A stretch of DNA of 64,000 nucleotides from positions 49,104,001-49,168,000 of the forward strand of contig OX579635.1 in the NCBI GenBank assembly GCA_951230915.1. The letters run 5' to 3'. A model generated the notes under the pieces. The model ran no database searches and was not told where the DNA came from. It was given only the letters and a program-made list of their open reading frames with translations. The position numbers and the translations under genes were made by a program. The DNA is from Antitrichia curtipendula (lineage: Eukaryota > Streptophyta > Bryopsida > Hypnales > Leucodontaceae). Below, one piece after another: positions 40,459 through 54,300 of the stretch (positions are counted from its first letter, which is position 1; each line of letters starts with the position of its first letter).

Positions 40459-41929
40459 TCAAGCATTCCACTAGAAAACTTTATTTGTGTAATGGGATCC
40501 TACGAGGGTTTGGGATTGAAATGAAATACTAGTTCCCTTATTTTCTAATTCAAGTGGAACGGTATTTTATTGTAATGGGGATATGTAAATATGGATTGGC
40601 ATTGAAAATTATAAAAGAAATAGTATCCAAGTTGTTTTGAAATCAAGCATTCCACTAGAAAACTTTATTTTTGTAATGGGATCCTACGAGGGTTTGGGAT
40701 TGAAATGAAATACTAGTTCCCTTATTTTCTAATTCAAGTGGAACGGTATTTTATTGTAATGGGGATATGTAAATATAGGTTGGGTTTGGAAATTTCAAAT
40801 GAAATAGTATCCAAATTGTTTTGAATTCAAGCATTCCACTAGAAAACTTTATTTGTGTAATGGGATCCTACGAGGGTTTGGGATTGAAATGAAATACTAG
40901 TTCCCTTATTTTCTAATTCAACTGGAACGGTATTTTATTGTAATGGGGATATGTAAATATGGATTGGCATTGAAAATTTTAAAAGAAATAGTATCCAAGT
41001 TGTTTTGAAATCAAGTATTCCACTAGAAAACTTTATTTCTGTAACGGGATCCTACGAGGGTTTGGAATTGAAATGAAATACTAGTTACCTTATTTTCTAA
41101 TTCAAGTGGAACGGTTTTTATTGTAATGGGGATGTGTAAATGTAGGTTGGGTTTGGAAATTTCAAATGAAATAGTATCCAAATTGTTTTGAATTCAAGCA
41201 TTTCACTAGAAAACTTTATTTGTGTAATGGGATCCTACGAGGGTTTGGGATTGAAATGAAATACTAGTTCCCTTATTTTCTAATTCAACTGGAACGGTAT
41301 TTTATTGTAATGGGGATATGTAAATATGGATTGGCATTGAAAATTTCAATTGAAATAGTATCCAAGTTGTTTTGAAATCAAGTATTCCACTAGAAAACTT
41401 TATTTCTGTAACGGGATCCTACGAGGGTTTGGGATTGAAATGAAATACTAGTTCCCTTATTTTCTAATTCAAGTGGAACGGTATTTTATTGTAATGGGGA
41501 TATGTAAATATAGGTTGGGATTGAAAATTTCAAATGAAATAGTATCCAAGTTGTTTTGAAATCCAGTATTCCACTAGAAAACTTTATTTGTGTAATGGGA
41601 TCCTACGAGGGTTTGGGATTGAAATGAAATACTAGTTCCCTTATTTTCTAATTCAAGTGGAACGGTATTTTATTGTAATGGGGATATGTAAATATGGATT
41701 GGCATTGAAAATTTTAAAAGAAATAGTATCCAAGTTGTTTTGAAATCCAGTATTCCACTAGAAAACTTTATTTGTGTAATGGGATCCTACGAGGGTTTGG
41801 GATTGAAATGAAATACTAGTTCCCTTATTTTCTAATTCAAGTGGAACGGTATTTTATTGTAATGGGTCTATGTAAATATGGATTGGGATTGAAAATTTTA
41901 AATGAAATAATATCCAAGTTGTTTTGAAA
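40459..41929. repeat. Zone 10: 10-unit HOR, truncated copy IV
   Basis: The ATTATAAAAG tag is at 40608 (again +1839) and the short unit is 41011-41193. It follows the copy III order, including the doubled AAATCCAG units, until about 41865. There, inside a unit, it switches to the GGGTCT/GGATTGGG type. The switch lies within a unit, consistent with an exchange between non-equivalent units. Confidence 0.88.
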
Positions 41930-44900
41930 TCAAGCATTCCACTAGAAAACTTTATTTGTGTAACGGGATCCCACGAGGGTTTGGGATTGACATGAAATAC
42001 TAGTTCCCTTATTTTCTAATTCAAGTGGAACGGTATTTTATTGTAATGGGGATATGTAAATATAGGTTGGGATTGAAAATTACAAATTAAATAGCATCCA
42101 AGTTGTTTTGAGTTCAAGCATTCCACTAGAAAACTTTATTTGTGTAATGGGATCCTACGAGGGTTTGGGATTGAAATGAAATACTAGTTCCCTTATTTTC
42201 TAATTCAAGTGGAACGGTATTTTATTGTAATGGGGATATGTAAAAATAGGTTGGGATTGAAAATTTGAAATGAAATACTATCCAAGTTGTTTTGAGTTCA
42301 AGCATTCCACTAGAAAACTTTATTTGTGTAATGGGATCCTAAGAGGGTTTGGGATTGAAATGAAATACTAGTTCCCTTATTTTCTAATTCAAGTGGAACG
42401 GTATTTTATTGTAATGGGGATATGTAAATATGGATTGACATTGAAAATTTTAAATGAAATAGTATCCAAGTTGTTTTGAGTTCAAGCATTCCACTAGAAA
42501 ACTTTATTTGTGTAATGGGATCCTACGAGGGTTTGGGATTGAAATGAAATACTAGTTCCCTTATTTTCTAATTCAAGTGGAACGGTAATTTATTGTAATG
42601 GGGATATGTAAATATGGATTGGCATTGAAAATTTCAAATGAAATAGTATCCAAGTTGTTTTGAGTTCAAGCATTCGACTAGAAAACTTTATTTGTGTAAT
42701 GGGATCCTACGAGGGTTTGGGCTTGAAATGAAATACTAGTTCCCTTATTTTCTAATTCAAGTGGAACGGTATTTTATTGTAATGGGGATATGTAAATATG
42801 GATTGACATTGAAAATTTTAAATGAAATAGTATCCAAGTTGTTTTGAGTTCAAGCATTCCACTAGAAAACTTTATTTGTGTAATGGGATCCTACGAGGGT
42901 TTGGGATTGAAATGAAATACTAGTTCCCTTATTTTCTAATTCAAGTGGAACGGTAATTTATTGTAATGGGGATATGTAAATATGGATTGGCATTGAAAAT
43001 TTTAAAAGAAATAGTATCCAAGTTGTTTTGAAATCAAGTATTCCACTAGAAAACGTTATTTCTGTAACGGGATCCTACGAGGGTTTGGGATTGAAATGAA
43101 ATACTAGTTCCCTTATTTTCTAATTCAAGTGGAACGGTATTTTATTGTAATGGGGATATGTAAATATAGGTTGGGATTGAAGATTTTAAATGAAATAGTA
43201 TCCAAGTTGTTTTGAATCCAAGCATTCCACTAGAAAACTTTATTTGTGTAATGGGATCCTACGAGGGTTTGGGATTGACATGAAATACTAGTTCCCTTAT
43301 TTTCTAATTCAAGTGGAACGGTATTTTATTGTAATGGGGATATGTAAATATGGATTGGCATTGAAAATTTTAAATGAAATAATATCCAAGTTGTTTTGAG
43401 TTCAAGCATTCCACTAGAAAATTTTATTTGTGTAATGGGATCCTACGAGGGTTTGGGACTGAAATGAATTACTAGTTCCCTTATTTTCTAATTCAAGTGG
43501 AACGGTATTTTATTGTAATGGGGATATGTAAATATAGGTTGGGATTGAAAATTTCAAATGAAATAGTATCCAAGTTGTTTTGAGTTCAAGCATTCCACTA
43601 GAAAACTTTATTTGTGTAATGGGATCCTACGAGGGTTTGGGATTAAAATGAAATACTAGTTCCCTTATTTTCTAATTCAAGTGGAACGGTATTTTATTGT
43701 AATGGGGATATGTAAATATAGGTTGGGATTGAAAATTTTAAAAGAAATAGTATCCTAGTTGTTTTGAAATCAAGTATTCCACAAGAAAACTTTATTTGTG
43801 TAATGGGATCCTACGAGGGTTTGGAATTGAAATGAAATACCAGTTCCCTTATTTTCTAATTCAAGTGGAACGGTATTTTATTGTAATGGGGATATGTAAA
43901 TATGGGTTGGCATTGAAAATTTCAAATGAAATAGTATCCAAGTTGTTTTGAGTTCAAGGATTCCACTAGAAAACTTTATTTGTGTAATGGGATCCTACGA
44001 GGGTTTGGGATTGAAATGAAATACTAGTTCCCTTATTTTCTAATTCAAGTGGAACGGTATTTTATTGTAATGGGGATATGTAAATATAGGTTGGGATTGA
44101 AAATTTTAAAAGAAATAGTATCCTAGTTGTTTTGAAATCAAGTATTCCACAAGAAAACTTTATTTGTGTAATGGGATCCTACGAGGGTTTGGAATTGAAA
44201 TGAAATACCAGTTCCCTTATTTTCTAATTCAAGTGGAACGGTATTTTATTGTAATGGGGATATGTAAATATGGGTTGGCATTGAAAATTTCAAATGAAAT
44301 AGTATCAAAGTTGTTTTGAGTTCAAGGATTCCACTAGAAAACTTTATTTGTGTAATGGGATCCAACGAGGGTTTGGGATTGACATGAAATACTAGTTCCC
44401 TTATTTTCTAATTCAAGTGGAACGGTATTTTATTGTAATGGGGATATGTAAATATAGGTTGGGATTGAAAATTTCAAATGAAATAGTATCCAAGTTGTTT
44501 TGAGTTCAAGCATTCGACTAGAAAACTTTATTTGTGTAATGGGATCCTACGAGGGTTTGGGATTGAAATGAAATACTAGTTCCCTTATTTTCTAATTCAA
44601 GTGGAACGGTATTTTATTGTAATGGGGATATGTAAATATGGATTGACATTGAAAATTTTAAATGAAATAGTATCCAAGTTGTTTTGAGTTCAAGCATTCC
44701 ACTAGAAAACTTTATTTGTGTAATGGGATCCTACGAGGGTTTGGGATTGAAATGAAATACTAGTTCCCTTATTTTCTAATTCAAGTGGAACGGTAATTTA
44801 TTGTAATGGGGATATGTAAATATGGATTGGCATTGAAAATTTTAAAAGAAATAGTATCCAAGTTGTTTTGAAATCAAGTATTCCACTAAAAAACGTTATT

Positions 44901-47900
44901 TCTGTAACGGGATCCTACGAGGGTTTGGGATTGAAATGAAATACTAGTTCCCTTATTTTCTAATTCAAGTGGAACGGTATTTTATTGTAATGGGGATATG
45001 TAAATATAGGTTGGGATTGAAGATTTTAAATGAAATAGTATCCAAGTTGTTTTGAATCCAAGCATTCCACTAGAAAACTTTATTTGTGTAATGGGATCCT
45101 ACGAGGGTTTGGGATTGACATGAAATACTAGTTCCCTTATTTTCTAATTCAAGTGGAACGGTATTTTATTGTAATGGGGATATGTAAATATGGATTGGCA
45201 TTGAAAATTTTAAATGAAATAATATCCAAGTTGTTTTGAGTTCAAGCATTCCACTAGAAAATTTTATTTGTGTAATGGGATCCTACGAGGGTTTGGGACT
45301 GAAATGAATTACTAGTTCCCTTATTTTCTAATTCAAGTGGAACGGTATTTTATTGTAATGGGGATATGTAAATATAGGTTGGGATTGAAAATTTCAAATG
45401 AAATAGTATCCAAGTTGTTTTGAGTTCAAGCATTCCACTAGAAAACTTTATTTGTGTAATGGGATCCTACGAGGGTTTGGGATTGACATGAAATACTAGT
45501 TCCCTTATTTTCTAATTCAAGTGGAACGGTATTTTATTGTAATGGGGATATGTAAATATAGGTTGGGATTGAAAATTTTAAAAGAAATAGTATCCTAGTT
45601 GTTTTGAAATCTAGTATTCCACAAGAAAACTTTATTTGTGTAATGGGATCCTACGAGGGTTTGGAATTGAAATGAAATACCAGTTCCCTTATTTTCTAAT
45701 TCAAGTGGAACGGTATTTTATTGTAATGGGGATATGTAAATATGGGTTGGCATTGAAAATTTCAAATGAAATAGTATCCAAGTTGTTTTGAGTTCAAGGA
45801 TTCCACTAGAAAACTTTATTTGTGTAATGGGATCCTACGAGGGTTTGGGATTGAAATGAAATACTAGTTCCCTTATTTTCTAATTCAAGTGGAACGGTAT
45901 TTTATTGTAATGGGGATATGTAAATATAGGTTGGGATTGAAAATTTTAAATGAAATAGTATCCAAGTTGTTTTGAGTTCAAGCATTCCACTAGAAAACTT
46001 TATTTGTGTAATGGGATCCTACGATCGTTTGGGATTGAAATGAAATACTAGTTACCATATTTTCTAATTCAAGTGGAACGGTAATTTAGTGTAATGGGTC
46101 TATGTAAATATGGATTGGGATTGAAAATTTTAAATGAAATAGTATCCAAGTTGTTTTAAAATCAAGCATTCCACTAGAAAACTTTATTTGTGTAACGAGA
46201 TCCTACGAGGGTTTGGGATTGAAATGAAATACTAGTTCCCTTATTTTCTAATTCAAGTGGAACGGTAATTTATTGTAATGGGGATATGTAAATATGGATT
46301 GGCATTGAAAATTTCAAATGAAATAGTATCCAAGTTGTTTTGAAATCAAGTATTCCACTAGAAAACTTTATTTGTGTAACGGGATCCTACGAGGGTTTGG
46401 GATTGAAATGAAATACTAGTTCCCTTATTTTCTAATTCAAGTGGAACGGTATTTTATTGTAATGGGGATATGTAAATATAGGTTGGGATTGAAAATTTCA
46501 AATGAAATAATATCCAAGTTGTTTTGAGTTCAAGCATTCCACTAGAAAACTTTATTTGTGTAATGGGATCCTACGAGGGTTTGGAATTGAAATGAAATAC
46601 TAGTTCCCTTATTTTCTAATTCAAGTGGAATGGTATTTTATTGTAATGGGTCTATGTAAATATGGATTGGGATTGAAAATTTCAAATGAAATAGTATCCA
46701 AGTTGTATTGAGTTCAAGCATTCCACTAGAAAACTTTATTTGTGTAACGGGATCCCACGAGGGTTTGGGATTGACATGAAATACTAGTTCCCTTATTTTC
46801 TAATTCAAGTGGAACGGTATTTTATTGTAATGGGGATATGTAAATATAGGTTGGGATTGAAAATTACAAATTAAATAGTATCCAAGTTGTTTTGAGTTCA
46901 AGCATTCCACTAGAAAACTTTATTTGTGTAATGGGATCCTACGAGGGTTTGGGATTGAAATGAAATACTAGTTCCCTTATTTTCTAATTCAAGTGGAACG
47001 GTATTTTATTGTAATGGGGATATGTAAAATTAGGTTGGGATTGAAAACTTGAAATGAAATACTATCCAAGTTGTTTTGAGTTCAAGCATTCCACTAGAAA
47101 ACTTTATTTGTGTAATGGGATCCTAAGAGGGTTTGGGATTGAAATGAAATACTAGTTCCCTTATTTTCTAATTCAAGTGGAACGGTATTTTATTGTAATG
47201 GGGATATGTAAATATAGGTTGGGATTGAAAATTTTAAATGAAATACTATCAAAGTTGTTTTGAGTTCAAGCATTCCACTAGAAAACTTTATTTGTGTAAT
47301 GGGATCCTAAGAGGGTTTGGGATTGAAATGAAATACTAGTTCCCTTATTTTCTAATTCAAGTGAAATGGTATTTTATTGTAATGGGGATATGTAAATATG
47401 GACTGGCATTGAAAATTTTAAATGAAATAATATCCAAGTTGTTTTGAGTTCAAGCATTCCACTAGAAAACTTTATTTGTGTAATGGGATCCAACGAGGAT
47501 TTGGGATTGACATGAAATACTAGTTCCCTTATTTTCTAATTCAAGTGGAACGGTATTTTATTGTAATGGGGATATGTAAATATAGGTTGGGATTGAAAAT
47601 TTCAAATGAAATAGTATCCAAGTTGTTTTGAGTTCAAGCATTCGACTAGAAAACTTTATTTGTGTAATGGGATCCTACGAGGGTTTGGGATTGAAATGAA
47701 ATACTAGTTCCCTTATTTTCTAATTCAAGTGGAACGGTAATTTATTGTAATGGGGATATGTAAATATGGATTGGCATTGAAAATTTTAAAAGAAATAGTA
47801 TCCAAGTTGTTTTGAAATCAAGTATTCCACTAAAAAACTTTATTTCTGTAACGGGATCCTACGAGGGTTTGGGATTGAAATGAAATACTAGTTCCCTTAT

Positions 47901-50900
47901 TTTCTAATTCAAGTGGAACGGTATTTTATTGTAATGGGGATATGTAAATATAGGTTGGGATTGAAGATTTTAAATGAAATAGTATCCAAGTTGTTTTGAA
48001 TTCAAGCATTCCACTAGAAAACTTTATTTGTGTAATGGGATCCTACGAGGGTTTGGGATTGACATGAAATACTAGTTCCCTTATTTTCTAATTCAAGTGG
48101 AACGGTATTTTATTGTAATGGGGATATGTAAATATGGATTGGCATTGAAAATTTTAAATGAAATAATATCCAAGTTGTTTTGAGTTCAAGCATTCCACTA
48201 GAAAATTTTATTTGTGTAATGGGATCCTACGAGGGTTTGGGACTGAAATGAATTACTAGTTCCCTTATTTTCTAATTCAAGTGGAACGGTATTTTATTGT
48301 AATGGGGATATGTAAATATAGGTTGGGATTGAAAATTTCAAATGAAATAGTATCCAAGTTGTTTTGAGTTCAAGCATTCCACTAGAAAACTTTATTTGTG
48401 TAATGGGATCCTACGAGGGTTTGGGATTAAAATGAAATACTAGTTCCCTTATTTTCTAATTCAAGTGGAACGGTATTTTATTGTAATGGGGATATGTAAA
48501 TATAGGTTGGGATTGAAAATTTCAAATGAAATAGTATCCAAGTTGTTTTGAGTTCAAGCATTCCACTAGAAAACTTTATTTGTGTAACGGGATCCTACGA
48601 GGGTTTGGAATTGACATGAAATACTAGTTCCCTTATTTTCTAATTCAAGTGGAACGGTATTTTATTGTAATGGGGATATGTAAATATGGATTGGCATTGA
48701 AAATTTTAAATGAAATAATATCCAAGTTGTTTTGAGTTCAAGCATTCCACTAGAAAATTTTATTTGTGTAACGGGATCCTACGAGGGTTTGGGATTGAAA
48801 TGAAATACTAGTTCCCTTATTTTCTAATTCAAGTGGAACGGTATTTTATTGTAATGGGGATATGTAAATATAGGTTGGGATTGAAAATTTTAAATGAAAT
48901 AATATCCAAGTTGTTTTGAGTTCAAGCATTCCACTAGAAAATTTTATTTGTGTAATGGGATCCTACGAGGGTTTGGGACTGAAATGAATTACTAGTTCCC
49001 TTATTTTCTAATTCAAGTGGAACGGTATTTTATTGTAATGGGGATATGTAAATATAGGTTGGGATTGAAAATTTCAAATGAAATAGTATCCAAGTTGTTT
49101 TGAGTTCAAGCATTCCACTAGAAAACTTTATTTGTGTAATGGGATCCTACGAGGGTTTGGGATTAAAATGAAATACTAGTTCCCTTATTTTCTAATTCAA
49201 GTGGAACGGTATTTTATTGTAATGGGGATATGTAAATATAGGTTGGGATTGAAAATTACAAATTAAATAGTATCCAAGTTGTTTTGAGTTCAAGCATTCC
49301 ACTAGAAAACTTTATTTTTGTAACGGGATCCTACGAGGGTTTGGAATTGAAATGAAATACTAGTTCCCTTATTTTCTAATTCAAGTGGAATGGTATTTTA
49401 TTGTAATGGGTCTATGTAAATATGGATTGGGATTGAAAATTTCAAATGAAATAGTATCCAAGTTGTATTGAGTTCAAGCATTCCACTAGAAAACTTTATT
49501 TGTGTAATGGGATCCTACGAGGGTTTGGGATTGACATGAAATACTAGTTCCCTTATTTTCTAATTCAAGTGGAACGGTATTTTATTGTAATGGGGATATG
49601 TAAATATGGATTGGCATTGAAAATTTTAAATGAAATAATATCAAAGTTGTTTTGAGTTCAAGCATTCCACTAGAAAACTTTATTTGTGTAATGGGATCCT
49701 AAGAGGGTTTGGGATTGAAATGAAATACTAGTTCCCTTATTTTCTAATTCAAGTGAAATGGTATTTTATTGTAATGGGGACATGTAAATATGGACTGGCA
49801 TTGAAAATTTTAAATGAAATAATATCCAAGTTGTTTTGAGTTCAAGCATTCCACTAGAAAACTTTATTTGTGTAATGGGATCCAACGAGGATTTGGGATT
49901 GACATGAAATACTAGTTCCCTTATTTTCTAATTCAAGTGGAACGGTATTTTATTGTAATGGGGATATGTAAATATGGATTGGCATTGAAAATTTTAAATG
50001 AAATAGTATCCAAGTTGTTTTGAGTTCAAGCATTCCACTAGAAAACTTTATTTGTGTAATGGGATCCTACGAGGGTTTGGGATTGAAATGAAATACTAGT
50101 TCCCTTATTTTCTAATTCAAGTGGAACGGTAATTTATTGTAATGGGGATATGTAAATATGGATTGGCATTGAAAATTTTAAAAGAAATAGTATCCAAGTT
50201 GTTTTGAAATCAAGTATTCCACTAAAAAACTTTATTTCTGTAACGGGATCCTACGAGGGTTTGGGATTGAAATGAAATACTAGTTCCCTTATTTTCTAAT
50301 TCAAGTGGAACGGTATTTTATTGTAATGGGGATATGTAAATATAGGTTGGGATTGAAAATTTTAAATGAAATAATATCCAAGTTGTTTTGAGTTCAAGCA
50401 TTCCACTAGAAAACTTTATTTGTGTAACGGGATCCCACGCGGGTTTGGGATTGACATGAAATACTAGTTCCCTTATTTTCTAATTCAAGTGGAACGGTAT
50501 TTTATTGTAATGGGGATATGTAAATATAGGTTGGGATTGAAAATTACAAATTAAATAGTATCCAAGTTGTTTTGAGTTCAAGCATTCCACTAGAAAACTT
50601 TATTTGTGTAATGGGATCCTACGAGGGTTTGGGATTGAAATGAAATACTAGTTCCCTTATTTTCTAATTCAAGTGGAACGGTATTTTATTGTAATGGGGA
50701 TATGTAAAAATAGGTTGGGATTGAAAATTTCAAATGAAATAGTATCCAAGTTGTTTTGAGTTCAAGCATTCGACTAGAAAACTTTATTTGTGTAATGGGA
50801 TCCTACGAGGGTTTGGGATTGAAATGAAATACTAGTTCCCTTATTTTCTAATTCAAGTGGAACGGTATTTTATTGTAATGGGGATATGTAAATATAGGTT

Positions 50901-51313
50901 GGGATTGAAGATTTTAAATGAAATAGTATCCAAGTTGTTTTGAATTCAAGCATTCCACTAGAAAACTTTATTTGTGTAATGGGATCCTACGAGGGTTTGG
51001 GATTGACATGAAATACTAGTTCCCTTATTTTCTAATTCAAGTGGAACGGTATTTTATTGTAATGGGGATATGTAAATATAGGTTGGGATTGAAGATTTTA
51101 AATGAAATAGTATCCAAGTTGTTTTGAATTCAAGCATTCCACTAGAAAACTTTATTTGTGTAATGGGATCCTACGAGGGTTTGGGATTGACACGAAATAC
51201 TAGTTCCCTTATTTTCTAATTCAAGTGGAACGGTATCTTATTGTAATGGGGATATGTAAATATGGATTGGGATTGAAAATTTCAAATGAAATAGTATCCA
51301 AGTTGTTTTGAAT
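41930..51313. repeat. Zone 11: large diffuse HOR zone (1840, 2944, 3128 bp offsets)
   Basis: All 51 units are 184 bp. Paired markers: CATTCGACTA at 42671 and 44511 (1840 bp); AAACGTTATT at 43051 and 44891 (1840); GTTTGGGACT at 43451, 45291, 48235 and 48971 (1840, 2944, 736); CTAAAAAAC at 44886, 47830 and 50222 (2944, 2392); GGATCCC at 41966, 46750 and 50430 (4784, 3680). All are multiples of 184. Other private variants are AAATTAAATAG, GAAGATTTT, GGATTCC with CCACAAG, and a unique CGATCG at about 46023. The copies are interleaved, not strictly tandem. Confidence 0.83.
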
Positions 51314-54300
51314 TCAAGCATTCCACTAGAAAATTTTATTTTTGTAGTGGGATCCTACGAGGGTTTGGGATGGAAATGAAATACTAGTTCCCTTATTTTC
51401 TAATTCAAGTGCGACAGTATTTTATTGTAATGGGGGTATGTAAATATGGGTTGGGATTGAAAATTTTAAATGAAATAGTATCCAAGTTGTTTTGAGTTCA
51501 AGCATTCCACTAGAAAACTTTATTTGTGTAATGGCATCCAACGAGGGTTTGGGATTGAAATGAAATACTAGTTCCCTTATTTTCTAATTCAAGTGGAACA
51601 GTATTTTATTGTAATGGGGATATGTAGATATGGGCTGGCATTGAAAAGTTTAAATGAAATAGTATCCAAGTTGTTTTGAGTTCAAGCATTCCACTAGAAA
51701 ACTTTATTTGTGTAATGGGATCCTACGAGGGTTTGGGATTGCAATGAAATACTAGTTCTCTTTTTTTCTAATTCAAGTGGAACGGTATTTTATTGTAATG
51801 GGGATATGTAAATATAGGTTGGGATTGAAAATTTCAAATGAAATAGTGTCCAAGTTGTTCTGAATTCAAGCATTCCACTAGAAAACTTTATTTGTGTAAT
51901 GCCATCCTACGAGGGTTTGGGATTGAAATGAAATACTAGTTCCCTTATTTTCTAACTCAAGTGGAATACTATTTTATTGTAATTGGGATATGTAAATATA
52001 GGTTGGGATTGAAAATTTCAAATGAAATGGTATCCAAGTTGTTTTGAATTCAAGCATTCCAATAGAAAACTTTATTTGTGTAATGGCATCCAACGAGGGT
52101 TTGGGATTGAAATGAAATACTAGTTCGCTTATTTTCTAATTCAAGTGGAACAGTATTTTATTGTAATGGGGATATGTAGATATGGGCTGGCATTGAAAAG
52201 TTTAAATGAAATAGTATCCAAGTTGTTTTGAGTTCAAGCATTCCACTAGAAAACTTTATTTGTGTAATGGGATCCTACGAGGGTTTGGGATTGCAATGAA
52301 ATACTAGTTCTCATATTTTCTAATTCAAGTGGAACGGTATTTTATTGTAATGGGGATATGTAAATATAGGTTGGGATTGAAAATTTCAAATGAAATAGTG
52401 TCCAAGTTGTTCTGAATTCAAGCATTCCACTAGAAAATTTTATTTGTGTAATGCGATCCTACGAGGGTTTGGGATTGAAATGAAATACTAGTTCCCTTAT
52501 TTTCTAACTCAAGTGGAATAGTATTTTATTGTAATTGGGATATGTAAATATAGGTTGGGATTGAAAATTTCAAATGAAATGGTATCCAAGTTGTTTTGAA
52601 TTCAAGCATTCCACTAGAAAACTTTATTTGTGTAATGGGATCCTACGAGGGTCAGGGATTGACCCGAAATACTAGTTCCCTTATTTTCTAATTCAAGTGG
52701 AACGGTATTTTATTGTAATGAGGATATGTAAATATGGATTGGGATTGAAAATTTCAAATGAAATAGTATCCAAGTTATTTTGAATTCAAGCATTCCACTA
52801 GAAAATTTTATTTTTGTAATGGGATCCTACGAGGGTTTGGGATTGAAATGAAATACTAGTTCACTTATTTTCTAATTCAAGTGCGACAGTATTTAATTGT
52901 AATGGGGGTATGTAAATATGGGTTGGGATTGAAAATTTTAAATGAAATAGTATCCAAGTTGTTTTGAGTTCAAGCATTCCACTAGAAAACTTTATTTGTG
53001 TAATGGGATTCTACGAGGGTTTGGGATTGAAATGAAATACTAGTTCCCTTATTTTCTAATTCAAGTGGAACGGTATTTTATTGTAATGGGGATATGTAAA
53101 TATAGGTTGGGATTGAAAATTTCAATTGAAATAGTGTCCAAGTTGTTTTGAATTCAAGCATTCCACTAGAAAACTTTATTTGTGTAATGGGATTCTACGA
53201 GGGTTTGGGATTGAAATGAAATACTAGTTCCCTTATTTTCTAATTCAAGTGCGACAGTATTTTATTGTAATGGGGGTATGTAAATATGGGTTGGGATTGA
53301 AAATTTTAAATGAAATAGTATCCAAGTTGTTTTGAGTTCAAGCATTCCAATAGAAAACTTTATTTGTGTAATGGCATCCAACGAGGGTTTGGGATTGAAA
53401 TGAAATACTAGTTCCCTTATTTTCTAATTCAAGTGGAACAGTATTTTATTGTAATGGGGATATGTAGATATGGGCTGGCATTGAAAAGTTTAAATGAAAT
53501 AGTATCCAAGTTGTTTTGAGTTCAAGCATTCCACTAGAAAACTTTATTTGTGTAATGGGATCCTACGAGGGTTTGGGATTGCAATGAAATACTAGTTCTC
53601 ATATTTTCTAATTCAAGTGGAACGGTATTTTATTGTAATGGGGATATGTAAATATAGGTTGGGATTGAAAATTTCAAATGAAATAGTGTCCAAGTTGTTC
53701 TGAATTCAAGCATTCCACTAGAAAATTTTATTTGTGTAATGCGATCCTACGAGGGTTTGCGATTGAAATGAAATACTAGTGCCCTTATTTTCTAACTCAA
53801 GTGGAATAGTATTTTATTGTAATTGGGATATGTAAATATAGGTTGGGATTGAAAATTTCAAATGAAATGGTATCCAAGTTGTTTTGAATTCAAGCATTCC
53901 ACTAGAAAACTTTATTTGTGTAATGGGATCCTACGAGGGTCTGGGATTGACACGAAATACTAGTTCCCTTATTTTCTAATTCAAGTGGAACGGTATTTTA
54001 TTGTAATGAGGATATGTAAATATGGATTGGGATTGAAAATTTCAAATGAAATAGTATCCAAGTTATTTTGAATTCAAGCATTCCACTAGAAAATTTTATT
54101 TTTGTAATGGGATCCTACGAGGGTTTGGGATTGAAATGAAATACTAGTTCCCTTATTTTCTAATTCAAGTGCGACAGTATTTAATTGTAATGGGGGTATG
54201 TAAATATGGGTTGGGATTGAAAATTTCAAATGAAATAGTATCCAAGTTGTTTTGAGTTCAAGCATTCCACTAGAAAACTTTATTTGTGTAATGGGATTCT

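Noticed and set aside
32182..41929. Assembly duplication as the cause of the near-identical HOR copies
   Set aside because: Copies differ by private substitutions and by unit order, and the offsets are whole-unit multiples, which fits biology. It cannot be fully excluded without raw reads.
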